Under the pieces are notes generated by a model that saw nothing but the letters and a program-made list of their open reading frames with translations, was not told the DNA's origin and searched no databases. The translations under genes and the position numbers were made by a program. Below are positions 30,124-38,479 of a stretch of 64,000 nt of DNA, piece by piece (positions within the stretch are counted from its first letter, which is position 1; every line of letters starts with the position of its first letter). Source of the DNA: Mesorhizobium_G sp049840935 (lineage in GTDB: Bacteria > Pseudomonadota > Alphaproteobacteria > Rhizobiales > Rhizobiaceae); the NCBI GenBank assembly GCA_049840935.1, contig JASGJA010000013.1:1-64000 (forward strand), read 5' to 3'.

Positions 30124-31473
30124 TTGGCAACATCATTTCGTTTCGCGCTGGCGGCGCTTTCGCTTTTTGCTTTCACTGCTCCAGCGCTCACCGAGGATGT
30201 GTCAGGCGTTTCAGACTTCATGCTGAGCAATGGCATGGAAGTGGTTGTCATTCCTGACCATCGCGCGCCTGTCGTCACGCATATGGTCTGGTACAAGATC
30301 GGCAGCGCCGATGAGCCGCCGGGGAAATCCGGCATTGCGCACTTCTTCGAACATCTGATGTTCAAGGCTACCAAGAACCATCCGGCCGGTGAGTTCGACC
30401 GTAAGGTGTCGGAGATTGGTGGCGATGGAAATGCATTTACCACGGATGATTATACGGCCTTTGTGCAGACGGTCTCGCCGGATGCACTGCCAACCATGAT
30501 GAGCTTCGAGTCTGACCGGATGCGAAATCTGGTGCTGACCGACGATGTGATAACCACCGAGCGGGACGTTATTCTGGAGGAGCGTGCCTCTCGTGTGGAT
30601 AACGATCCCGGCGCACTGCTTTCGGAGGAGGTGGACGCGACACTCTACCAGAACCATCCGTACCGCATTCCGGTGATTGGCTGGAAACATGAGATGGAGC
30701 AGCTCAACCGCACCGATGCGGTGGCTTTCTATGATCGCTACTACGCGCCGAACAATGCGATACTGGTGGTTGCCGGTGACACAACGCCGGAGCGGGTCAA
30801 GGATCTGGCCGAAGCGACTTATGGAAAAATTCCACGCGGACCGGATTTGCCCCCGCGTGCGCGACCGCAGGAGCCGGAGCAAAACACAAGTCGGACGGTG
30901 ACACTGACCGACCCCCGTGTGAGCGTGCCGAGCTTTTCCAAGCGCTGGGTTGTGCCGTCCTATCGCACCGCGCAGCCGGGTGAGGCGGAAGCGCTCGACC
31001 TGCTGTCTGAAATACTGGGCGGCGGCACGCGCAGCAGGCTTTACCAGAAGCTGATCGTAAAGGATGGAGCAGCTTCGAGCGTTGGCGCGTTTTATCAAGG
31101 CACCATGTATGACGCGACTGCCTTTGGCGTTTACGGCGCGCCGCAGGGCGACGATGGGTTGCCGGGAGTCGAAAAGGCGATTGACGCCGAAATCGCGCGG
31201 ATTATCAAGGATGGTGTGACCAATGACGAATTGGAGCGCGCAAAGACACGGTTTCGGCGCGGCGTGATTTTCGCGCGCGACAATTCATCCGGCATGGCAA
31301 ATATGTACGGAAGCGCGCTCTCGACCGGCTCGACTTTGAAAGACATAGACGAATGGCCGGACCGCATTGCGGCTGTGACCGCGGCGCAGGTGCAGGCCGT
31401 TGCCGCGAAATATCTCGTGCCCGGCAAGTCCGTTGCTGGCTATCTTTTGCCTTCAGCGGAGGCCGTACAATGA
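30124..31473 (+). CDS. M16 family zinc metallopeptidase, catalytic subunit type
   Basis: The protein (about 449 residues) has a signal peptide (SFRFALAALSLFAFTAPAL) and the inverted zinc motif HFFEHLMF, followed by the third ligand in the EVSEIG/NAFTTDDYT region typical of M16B peptidases. It should degrade peptides in the periplasm. I favour the TTG at 30124, which has AGGA upstream and begins the signal peptide; a TTG at 30058 is the longer alternative. Its stop overlaps the start of the second M16 gene (ATGA), so the two products probably form one heteromeric enzyme. Confidence 0.88.
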   Translation: MATSFRFALAALSLFAFTAPALTEDVSGVSDFMLSNGMEVVVIPDHRAPVVTHMVWYKIGSADEPPGKSGIAHFFEHLMFKATKNHPAGEFDRKVSEIGGDGNAFTTDDYTAFVQTVSPDALPTMMSFESDRMRNLVLTDDVITTERDVILEERASRVDNDPGALLSEEVDATLYQNHPYRIPVIGWKHEMEQLNRTDAVAFYDRYYAPNNAILVVAGDTTPERVKDLAEATYGKIPRGPDLPPRARPQEPEQNTSRTVTLTDPRVSVPSFSKRWVVPSYRTAQPGEAEALDLLSEILGGGTRSRLYQKLIVKDGAASSVGAFYQGTMYDATAFGVYGAPQGDDGLPGVEKAIDAEIARIIKDGVTNDELERAKTRFRRGVIFARDNSSGMANMYGSALSTGSTLKDIDEWPDRIAAVTAAQVQAVAAKYLVPGKSVAGYLLPSAEAVQ

Positions 31474-32981
31474 TCGGTTATCGAGAGTTGTTTGCAGGGC
31501 ATTTTGCCTCACCCTACCCGACCCTTCGGGCCACCGGCCCCATCGAGGGGAGGGAGGGTGCCGGCCGACCAGTGTTTTGGCAGTTGCTACGTGGCAAAAT
31601 TGAACTCCCTCCCTCCCCTCGATGGGGCCGGTGGCCCGAAGGGTTGGGTGGGGTGAAATGGCCGCGCACAATTTCTCTTGCCCTGCGCGCCGTGCTCGCC
31701 TGCATGCTACTGATGTTCAGCGCGATGGCTGCGTCGGCGGAGATGAAAATTCAGGAGGTCGTATCCTCAAAAGGTGTTCGGGCATGGCTGGTTGAAGATT
31801 ACTCGGTTCCGGTCATTGCGATGCGTTTTGCGTTTGAGGGCGGTAGCACGCAAGATCCGGTCGGCAAGGAAGGTCTTGCCAATTTGATGACGGCCTTGTT
31901 TGACGAGGGTGCGGGGCCGCTCGACAGCGATGCGTTCCAGATAAAGCTCGATGATGCAGGCGCGGAAATGGGTTTCGACGCCGACCGCGACCGCTTCGAG
32001 GGCGGGATGCGGATGCTCACGGACCAGCGCGAGGAAGCATTTAACCTTCTGACGCTTGCAGTAAATCAGCCGCGTTTCGATCAGAACCCAATCGACCGTA
32101 TGCGCGCGCAGATCATTTCTGGAATCAACGCGCGCTCGCGTGACCCGGAATATGCTGCGGGATTGAAATGGGGTGAGGCGCTCTATCCCGATCATCCTTA
32201 TTCGCGAAGGTCGCAGGGAACGCCGGAAACGCTGAAAACCATTACGGCTGACGATTTGCGCGCATTCCACAAGAACGTGTTCGCACGGGAAAAGCTCTAT
32301 GTGGGTGTTGTGGGCGCTATCGACGCGGAAACGCTCAAAAAAGAGCTTGATCGCGTATTCGGCGACTTGCCTGAAAAGCCAAATCTGGTGCCGGTTCCCG
32401 ATGTTGCGCCAAAGCTGGGCCAGGCGCTTTCCGTGACCTATGATTTGCCGCAGACAATTATACAGATGGCCTATCCGGGCGTTGCGCGCGCCGATCCCGA
32501 ATTTTTTGCGGCGTTTCTGATGAACCACATTCTGGGCGGCGGAACATTCACTTCGCGCCTGTTTGATGAGGTGCGCGAAAAGCGCGGACTGGCCTATGGC
32601 GTGGATTCGTCGCTGTCCTCATCGGAACATTCCAATCTGCTTTCGATTTCTACGGCAACGCGCTCGGATAGAGCATCGGAAACGCTCGAAATTATGCGCA
32701 AGGTGATCAAGGACGTTTCGGAGAACGGCGTGACCGACGAGGAATTGGCGGCGGCAAAGAAATATGTGACCGGCGCTTACGCAATCAACAATCTCAACAG
32801 TTCGGCGGCGATTGCGCGCACGCTGGTTGAGCTACAGGCGGAAGACCTTGGCATTGATTATATGCAGCGTCGCGGTGCGCTTATTGATGCTGTCACGCGC
32901 GAACAGGTCAACGCCATTGCGAAAAAGCTGCTATCGGTTGATCCTGCAATCATGACGGTTGGACCGGAGAAACAGGGATGA
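31470..32981 (+). CDS. M16 family protein lacking the zinc motif, N-terminus invaded by a repeat
   Basis: This is the non-catalytic partner of the M16 peptidase upstream. At the zinc-site position it reads GLANLMTALFDEG with no HxxEH, while C-terminal M16 features such as GGGTFTSRLFDEVREKRGLA remain. ATG 31470 overlaps the upstream stop and has a perfect GGAGG seven bases before it. A palindromic element (31509-31656) then adds about 49 codons in frame before the signal peptide RTISLALRAVLACMLLMF. If that start is used the signal is internal. A GTG at 31653, at the edge of the repeat, would instead give a normal N-terminal signal peptide. The mature part is about 410 residues. Confidence 0.85.
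   Translation: MIGYRELFAGHFASPYPTLRATGPIEGREGAGRPVFWQLLRGKIELPPSPRWGRWPEGLGGVKWPRTISLALRAVLACMLLMFSAMAASAEMKIQEVVSSKGVRAWLVEDYSVPVIAMRFAFEGGSTQDPVGKEGLANLMTALFDEGAGPLDSDAFQIKLDDAGAEMGFDADRDRFEGGMRMLTDQREEAFNLLTLAVNQPRFDQNPIDRMRAQIISGINARSRDPEYAAGLKWGEALYPDHPYSRRSQGTPETLKTITADDLRAFHKNVFAREKLYVGVVGAIDAETLKKELDRVFGDLPEKPNLVPVPDVAPKLGQALSVTYDLPQTIIQMAYPGVARADPEFFAAFLMNHILGGGTFTSRLFDEVREKRGLAYGVDSSLSSSEHSNLLSISTATRSDRASETLEIMRKVIKDVSENGVTDEELAAAKKYVTGAYAINNLNSSAAIARTLVELQAEDLGIDYMQRRGALIDAVTREQVNAIAKKLLSVDPAIMTVGPEKQG
31509..31656. repeat. Family B palindromic repeat inside the second M16 gene
   Basis: Two 50-bp arms (31509-31558 and 31607-31656) are inverted copies with only about two mismatches, around a 48-bp spacer. 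The arms contain ACCCTTCGGGCCACCGGCCC, then CATCGAGGGG, and a GGGAGGG edge. The reading frame passes through both arms without a stop. The arm sequence differs from families A and C, although all share the CCCT...AGGGG style. Confidence 0.93.
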
Positions 32982-33844
32982 AGGCGAGCACGCCCAAGCC
33001 AGCAGCCAATTCGCCAAGCTTTGCATTGGCCTTGGGCGGCGGCGGGGCGAGGGGGCTTGCGCACATCCATGTGATCGAGGCGCTGGACGAGCTTGGCATA
33101 AAGCCAACTGCCATTGCGGGCTCGTCCATCGGCGCAATCATGGGCGCGGGCATGGCCGCCGGCATGAAAGGCGCAGAAATTCATGAATATGCGCATGAAA
33201 TTCTGGGTCGCCGAGCGGAAGTGGCAAGTCGCATGTGGCGTGCGCGGCCCGGTTCTTTCGCGGAGTTTTTCAAGGGTGGCATTTCGGTCAGCCAGTTCAA
33301 TGTGGAACGCTTGCTGAGCGTCTTTCTGCCTGCGCAAATTCCCGAAACGTTCGAGGAATTGGCGGTTCCGTTACAGGTGACTGCCACGGATTATTTCGGC
33401 CATAGCCTGCATGTTTGCGATAGCGGTGAGCTGAACTCCGCGCTGGGCGCATCCGCTGCCATTCCGGCGGTATTCAAGCCTGTGCGCCGCGACGGGCGGT
33501 TGCTGATCGATGGCGGCATTTATAATCCGGTGCCGTTCGATTTGGTACTCGGCAAGGCCGACGTAACGATTGCCATCGATGTGGTGGGCGCGCCGACAGA
33601 AGGCGTACGCAAGGTGCCAAGTTCCATCGACCTGATGTTCGGTGCGAGCCAACTGATGATGCAGTCGATCATTGCCAACAAATTGCAACAGTCGCAGCCT
33701 GACATTCTGCTGCGTCCGCCGGTTTCGCGTTTTCGGGTGCTGGATTTTCTCAAGATCGATTCAGTTATGGCGGAGACCGCCTCGATCAAAGACGATCTGA
33801 AACGATCAATTGATGCCGTGGTGGCCTCGCGAAGGGCTGCGTAG
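32978..33844 (+). CDS. Patatin-like phospholipase family protein
   Basis: This 288-residue protein has the complete patatin signature: oxyanion loop GGGGARG at residues 20-26, nucleophile elbow GSSIG with S50, and the catalytic Asp in LLIDGGIYNPVPFDLV near residue 178. It should cleave acyl chains from phospholipids or other lipids. There is no signal peptide, so it is cytoplasmic or delivered another way. The start ATG overlaps the M16 stop by 4 bp, which places it in the same translational unit as the M16 pair. Confidence 0.92.
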   Translation: MKASTPKPAANSPSFALALGGGGARGLAHIHVIEALDELGIKPTAIAGSSIGAIMGAGMAAGMKGAEIHEYAHEILGRRAEVASRMWRARPGSFAEFFKGGISVSQFNVERLLSVFLPAQIPETFEELAVPLQVTATDYFGHSLHVCDSGELNSALGASAAIPAVFKPVRRDGRLLIDGGIYNPVPFDLVLGKADVTIAIDVVGAPTEGVRKVPSSIDLMFGASQLMMQSIIANKLQQSQPDILLRPPVSRFRVLDFLKIDSVMAETASIKDDLKRSIDAVVASRRAA

Positions 33845-33916
33845 CATTGCACATAGCCTGTTGGCGCAATAGATGAAGCCTCTGGATTACGTGCCGCCCG
33901 CAAATGGAATCACCGA

Positions 33917-35260
33917 ATGTCTGAAACGCTTGACACCAATCGACTGACCGATCGGGTTGCCTCCCTCGTTGAAGCGGCAAAGCGGGCCGGTGCGGATGCC
34001 GCCGATGCGGTGGCTGTGCGCAGCCGTTCGACCTCGGTGACGGTGCGTATGGGCAAGGTGGAAAGCACCGATGCGTCTGAGAGCGACGATGTTTCGTTGC
34101 GCGTTTTCGTGGGCCAGAAGGTCGCCAGCGTTTCGGCGAATGCCGGGGCAGATGCGGCGGTGCTTGCCGAGCGAGCTGTCGCTATGGCGCGGGTTTCGCC
34201 AGAAGATCCGTATCAAGGATTGGCGGATGCAAATTTGCTGGCGCGAAACATCCGTGATCTCGACCTGCTTGACCTTACGACCGTTTCCGCCGCCGACCTG
34301 ACGGCGCATGCGCTTGCCGCCGAGCAGGCCGCGATGGGTGTGAAGGGCGTGACAAATTCCAGCGGCAGCAGCGCCGGTGCTGGTCTGGGCGGTCTAGTAC
34401 TCGCGACGTCGCACGGCTTCGTCGGCCAATATGCAGGCTCGCGTTTCTCGCGCTCGGTTAGCGTTATTGCTGGCGAAGGCACCGGCATGGAGCGCGATTA
34501 TGACTACTCCTCGCGCATTCATTTTTCCGAGCTTGAACGACCCGAACTCATTGGTCGCAATGCAGGCGAGCGCGCAGTACGCCGCCTCAACCCGCGCCGC
34601 ATCGCGACTGGTATGGTGAATGTCGTGTTCGATCCGCGCGTGGCGCGTGGCATCGCGGGACATTTAGCAGGCGCAATCAACGGTGCTGCCGTTGCACGCA
34701 AAACGAGCTTTTTGCGCGACATGATGGGCAAGCAGATTGCAAGCGCCGCCATCACCGTTACCGACGATCCACTAAAGCGTCGCGGGCAGGCTTCGCGGCC
34801 TTTCGACGGCGAGGGCATTGAAGGCGAAGCTATGGTGATGGTGGACAGGGGTGTGCTTGGCCACTGGTTCCTCTCGACCTCGGCAGCGCGTGAACTCGGT
34901 TTGCAAACGAACGGGCGCGGTTCGCGTTCGGGATCTTCGGTGTCGCCGACCTCGACCAACCTCGCCATCGAACCGGGCGAGATCTCGCCGGAAGACATGA
35001 TTCGAAATGTCAAGAATGGGCTCTATGTGACTGAAGTCATTGGCCAGGGCGTCAATATGGTGACGGGCGAATATAGCCGCGGCGCGTCTGGTTTCATGAT
35101 TGAAAATGGCGAACTGACCTATCCCGTTTCGGAAATCACCATCGCGTCCAATCTCAAGGACATGTTCCTGCGCATGGTTCCGGCGAACGATACGGATCGC
35201 AACTACGGCACCGCCGCGCCGACGCTGCTCGTCGAAGGGATGACCATTGCAGGTACGTGA
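33917..35260 (+). CDS. pmbA: TldE/PmbA-type subunit of the TldD/E metalloprotease
   Basis: The 447-residue protein belongs to the TldD/PmbA family. It lacks the HExxxH zinc motif of TldD, so it is the non-catalytic TldE (PmbA) partner. Family markers are VRMGKVESTDASESDDVSLR near residue 40, GMVNVVFDPRVARGIAGHL, and the C-terminal TGEYSRGASGFMIENGEL. The complex processes unfolded peptides, such as microcin or ribosomally made peptide precursors, and affects gyrase toxicity in E. coli. It overlaps the next gene by 14 bp if the TTG start of that gene is correct. Confidence 0.92.
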   Translation: MSETLDTNRLTDRVASLVEAAKRAGADAADAVAVRSRSTSVTVRMGKVESTDASESDDVSLRVFVGQKVASVSANAGADAAVLAERAVAMARVSPEDPYQGLADANLLARNIRDLDLLDLTTVSAADLTAHALAAEQAAMGVKGVTNSSGSSAGAGLGGLVLATSHGFVGQYAGSRFSRSVSVIAGEGTGMERDYDYSSRIHFSELERPELIGRNAGERAVRRLNPRRIATGMVNVVFDPRVARGIAGHLAGAINGAAVARKTSFLRDMMGKQIASAAITVTDDPLKRRGQASRPFDGEGIEGEAMVMVDRGVLGHWFLSTSAARELGLQTNGRGSRSGSSVSPTSTNLAIEPGEISPEDMIRNVKNGLYVTEVIGQGVNMVTGEYSRGASGFMIENGELTYPVSEITIASNLKDMFLRMVPANDTDRNYGTAAPTLLVEGMTIAGT

Positions 35261-36065
35261 GGCATTGGCGGCAAGTTCTGCGGAGTCCGATCTCGACCTG
35301 CTGCGCGAAGCGGCAGGCGAAGCAGGGCGCATCGCAATGCGCTATTTCAAGCAAAACCCGGAAGTCTGGATGAAGGGCGGCACCTCGCCGGTAAGCGAAG
35401 CCGACTACGCGGCTGACCGCTATTTGTTTAAAGCGCTGTTGGACGCGCGACCTGACTATGGCTGGCTTTCGGAAGAGACGGTCGAGAATCGGCGGTCCGC
35501 CAAAGGCAAGCGCAGCTTCATCGTCGATCCAATAGACGGCACGCGCGGTTTTTTGGAAGGCAATCCACAATGGTGCGTGAGCACCGCAATCGTGGAAGAC
35601 GGCAGGACAATTGCCGGGGTGCTTGAATGTCCGGCAACTGGCGAAAGCTTTGAGGCCGTGCGGGGCGGCGGCGCGCGCTTGAATGGCATGCCGATCCGGG
35701 TGCGCGCTCACGGCGACGGTGACTTGAGCTTGGGCGGACCCAAGGCGATGGGCGGACTGCTGCCCTCCGTGTGGCGCGGGCGCGCGCGGCCCTACAGCTA
35801 TGTGCCTTCGTTGGCCTACCGTATTGCGCTGATAGCCTGCGGCAGGCTGGATGCGACCTTCATTAAACCAAACGCGCATGATTGGGACATTGCCGCGGCG
35901 ATGCTAATTCTCGAAGAGGCTGGTGGGCTTGTTCTGAACGAGTATGGGAGGCAGCCCGAACTAGGCCTTGCAGACCCGCGCCATGCCGCGCTTGCCGCCG
36001 GTAGCGGGCCGCTGCTTGAAGTAATGGTTGAAGCACTCGCTGAATACCCAGGAAGTGCTGACTGA
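35247..36065 (+). CDS. Inositol monophosphatase family protein (CysQ/HisN-like)
   Basis: The 272-residue protein has the Mg-dependent phosphatase motifs: the Glu in WLSEETVENRR, motif A DPIDGTRGFLEG, and motif B AHDWDIAAAMLILEEAGG. It may act on 3'(2'),5'-bisphosphoadenosine, inositol phosphate or histidinol phosphate; sequence alone does not decide. The start is proposed at TTG 35247, preceded by AAGGGA inside the end of pmbA. No ATG exists before the conserved domain in this frame. Confidence 0.85.
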   Translation: MQVREALAASSAESDLDLLREAAGEAGRIAMRYFKQNPEVWMKGGTSPVSEADYAADRYLFKALLDARPDYGWLSEETVENRRSAKGKRSFIVDPIDGTRGFLEGNPQWCVSTAIVEDGRTIAGVLECPATGESFEAVRGGGARLNGMPIRVRAHGDGDLSLGGPKAMGGLLPSVWRGRARPYSYVPSLAYRIALIACGRLDATFIKPNAHDWDIAAAMLILEEAGGLVLNEYGRQPELGLADPRHAALAAGSGPLLEVMVEALAEYPGSAD

Positions 36066-36128
36066 CAACTTGAATTAAAGGCCAAATTGGCTCAAACCGG
36101 ACCAAATTCAAAATTGAGTGCGACAGCT

Positions 36129-36377
36129 ATGAGCGATGAAAAAGGCGGGAAGCAACTGCTTCATCTTGTGTTCGGAGGAGAATTGAAAAGCCTCAAGGGC
36201 AACGAGTTCCGCAATCTTGAAGAATTGGACATCGTGGGCATTTTCCCGAATTACCAAACCGCGCTCGCCGCATGGAAGTCCAAGGCGCAGGCAAGCGTCG
36301 ACAACGCGCATATGCGCTACTATGTGGTGCATCTTCACCGCTTGCTGGACCCGGAAGAAACCGGCAAGCAAGGCTGA
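36129..36377 (+). CDS. DUF4170 domain protein
   Basis: The 82-residue soluble protein (MSDEKGGKQLLHLVFGGELK at the start, then FPNYQTALAAWKSKAQASVD and YYVVHLHRLLDPE) is a DUF4170 member, a small family confined to alphaproteobacteria. The function is unknown. Its steady place before a DUF374 acyltransferase, waaA and lpxK hints at a role in lipid A or Kdo assembly. ATG 36129 is chosen; a longer in-frame start at 36087 adds a non-conserved stretch. Confidence 0.85.
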   Translation: MSDEKGGKQLLHLVFGGELKSLKGNEFRNLEELDIVGIFPNYQTALAAWKSKAQASVDNAHMRYYVVHLHRLLDPEETGKQG

Positions 36378-36392
36378 ACGGCGGCCTAAATC

Positions 36393-37172
36393 TTGACCCA
36401 GCGCACAATCGAAACAGCAGCCAAAGCGGAGGTGAAAAAGTCGCGACCGCTCAAGACGGCTTGGCGGAAAATCCGCAAGCCGCTGGCCGACTCTCGTTTC
36501 GTCAAAGGTGCGCTGACGGTGATGCTGACGGGCGCGCTGCGCTTCGTGCGGCTGACAAATCCGGCGGTGAAGGGCTCGGTTTCGAAAATTACGCCTGAAT
36601 GGGCAGAGCACGAACCGGCCATTCTGGCGCTCTGGCATGGGCAGCATATTCTTGCGCCCGCCTTTTATCCTAGTGGCCGCAAGCTGGTGGCAATGGTTTC
36701 CAAAAGCGCTGATGCCGAGCTGAATGCCAAGGTGCTTGAGCGTTTCGGTGTCGCAACCGTGCGCGGTTCCGGCGGGCGCACGACCGGCAATAATGCAGAC
36801 AAGGGCGGCGCGCGCGCGCTTCTTCAACTCAAGAAAGCGCTCGAAGCAGGCTCGAATGTCTGCATGATCGCAGATATTCCGCACGGAACGCCGCGTGACG
36901 CGGGTGACGGCATCATATTATTGGCGCGCATTTCCGGCAGGCCGATCATTCCGGCGGCAATTGCCACGAGCAGGCGCAAAGTGCTTGAGCGCAGTTGGGA
37001 CAAGACGACCATCAATTTGCCGTTTGGTCGCGGCGTGCTGCATTTCGGCAAACCGATTTACGTGCCCGCTGATGCCGACGCCGACACGATGGAGGCGCTA
37101 CGGATAGAAGTAACCCGCGCGCTGAACGAGACTTTTGAAGCTGCATACAAAATGGTGGGGGTGAGGCTGTGA
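36393..37172 (+). CDS. DUF374 lysophospholipid acyltransferase family protein (LpxJ-like candidate)
   Basis: This 259-residue protein belongs to the DUF374 branch of the acyltransferases, with ALWHGQHILAPAFYPSGRKL, the ATVRGSGGRTT segment and the CMIADIPHGTPRDAGDGI region. DUF374 proteins of Epsilonproteobacteria (LpxJ) add a secondary acyl chain to lipid A, an established function. The position directly before waaA and lpxK supports a similar job here, by inference. The start appears to be TTG 36393. Its stop overlaps the waaA start (GTGA). Confidence 0.85.
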   Translation: MTQRTIETAAKAEVKKSRPLKTAWRKIRKPLADSRFVKGALTVMLTGALRFVRLTNPAVKGSVSKITPEWAEHEPAILALWHGQHILAPAFYPSGRKLVAMVSKSADAELNAKVLERFGVATVRGSGGRTTGNNADKGGARALLQLKKALEAGSNVCMIADIPHGTPRDAGDGIILLARISGRPIIPAAIATSRRKVLERSWDKTTINLPFGRGVLHFGKPIYVPADADADTMEALRIEVTRALNETFEAAYKMVGVRL

Positions 37173-38479
37173 GCGAACGCTGGGCGCGCACATTGCTGTC
37201 AATCTACCGTTTCGCCGGTGCGGCTGCCTATCCGGTGATCGGCGGCTATGTTGCCTATCGCGCGACCAAGGGTAAGGAAGACCGCGCACGCAGGCGCGAA
37301 CGTTACGGCAAGACAAAAATCGCGCGCCCCGCCGGTCCGTTGATCTGGCTGCACGCGGCAAGCGTGGGCGAAACGCTGGCGATTTCCGCCTTGATCGACC
37401 ATCTGCTTACGCATGGCGTCGGCATTGTTTTGACGACAGGCACCGTGACCTCCGCGAAGGTGGCGGAAGAGCGCTTCCGGGGCAGGATCATTCATCAATA
37501 TGTGCCGCTGGATTTGAAGCCTGCGGTGCGCCGCTTTCTGGATCACTGGAAGCCGGATCTTGCGATATTCGCGGAATCGGAAATCTGGCCAGTGATTATT
37601 ACCGAACTCAGCCACCGACACATTCCGCAAGTGCTGGTAAACGGGCGGCTGTCGGACCGCTCTTTCGCGTCATGGCAAAAGCGGAATTATCTGGCGGAAG
37701 CGCTGTTCGAGAATTTCGCGCATGTGGTCGCGCAATCTGCAACCGACGGTGAGCGCTTCTCCGAACTTGGTGCGCGACCTGTGACGGTTTCCGGTAACCT
37801 CAAGACCGACGCGCAAATGCCAAAGTTCGATGATGCCCAGGTTGAGAAATTGCAGGCGCAGATTGGGGATCGCCCGGTCTGGGCGGCTGTTTCGACCCAT
37901 GACGGCGAAGAGGTGATTGCCGCGCAAGCGCATCGCGCACTCAAGAAGCGCTATCCGAACTTGCTAACGATTATTGTTCCACGCCATCCCGACCGTGCAA
38001 CGGCACTTGCCGAACGCTTCGCCAAGGAAAAGCTTGGCGTCGTGCGCCGAAGCACCGGCGAAAGGATTGCGCCCGCGACGGACATTTTTCTGGGCGACAC
38101 GATCGGAGAGATGGGCACTTATCTGAAACTGTCCGAAATTGCGTTTGTCGGCCGTTCGCTCACTGCTGAAGGTGGGCAAAACCCGCTTGAACCGGCAATG
38201 CTTGGCGTTGCGGTGCTTTCCGGCCAGAACATCCAGAATTTCCGCGAGGCATATCAAAAGCTGATCGACGGCGGGGCCGCCAAGCTCGTGCGCGACGGGC
38301 AAACGCTTGCCAAGGCGGTCAATCATTTGCTCAAGAATGATGAAGCGCGCCACAAGATGATGGCGGCGGGTATTGCTACAGTCGATGAGATGCGCGGCAC
38401 GCTGGACCGCACCCTGAAAGCGCTGGACCCTTACATTCAGCCGTTGCAGGTGCAGACGCGGCTGAAGGGCAGGCGGTGA
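37169..38479 (+). CDS. waaA: 3-deoxy-D-manno-octulosonic acid (Kdo) transferase
   Basis: WaaA transfers Kdo from CMP-Kdo to lipid IVA at the inner membrane. The 436-residue protein has an N-terminal membrane-associated segment (YPVIGGYVAYRATKGKEDRA), the catalytic region LIWLHAASVGETLA with the active Glu near residue 67, and the C-terminal GT-B part (RSLTAEGGQNPLEPAMLG). The GTG start overlaps the DUF374 stop and its own stop overlaps the lpxK start, so the three genes are translationally coupled. Confidence 0.96.
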   Translation: MSERWARTLLSIYRFAGAAAYPVIGGYVAYRATKGKEDRARRRERYGKTKIARPAGPLIWLHAASVGETLAISALIDHLLTHGVGIVLTTGTVTSAKVAEERFRGRIIHQYVPLDLKPAVRRFLDHWKPDLAIFAESEIWPVIITELSHRHIPQVLVNGRLSDRSFASWQKRNYLAEALFENFAHVVAQSATDGERFSELGARPVTVSGNLKTDAQMPKFDDAQVEKLQAQIGDRPVWAAVSTHDGEEVIAAQAHRALKKRYPNLLTIIVPRHPDRATALAERFAKEKLGVVRRSTGERIAPATDIFLGDTIGEMGTYLKLSEIAFVGRSLTAEGGQNPLEPAMLGVAVLSGQNIQNFREAYQKLIDGGAAKLVRDGQTLAKAVNHLLKNDEARHKMMAAGIATVDEMRGTLDRTLKALDPYIQPLQVQTRLKGRR

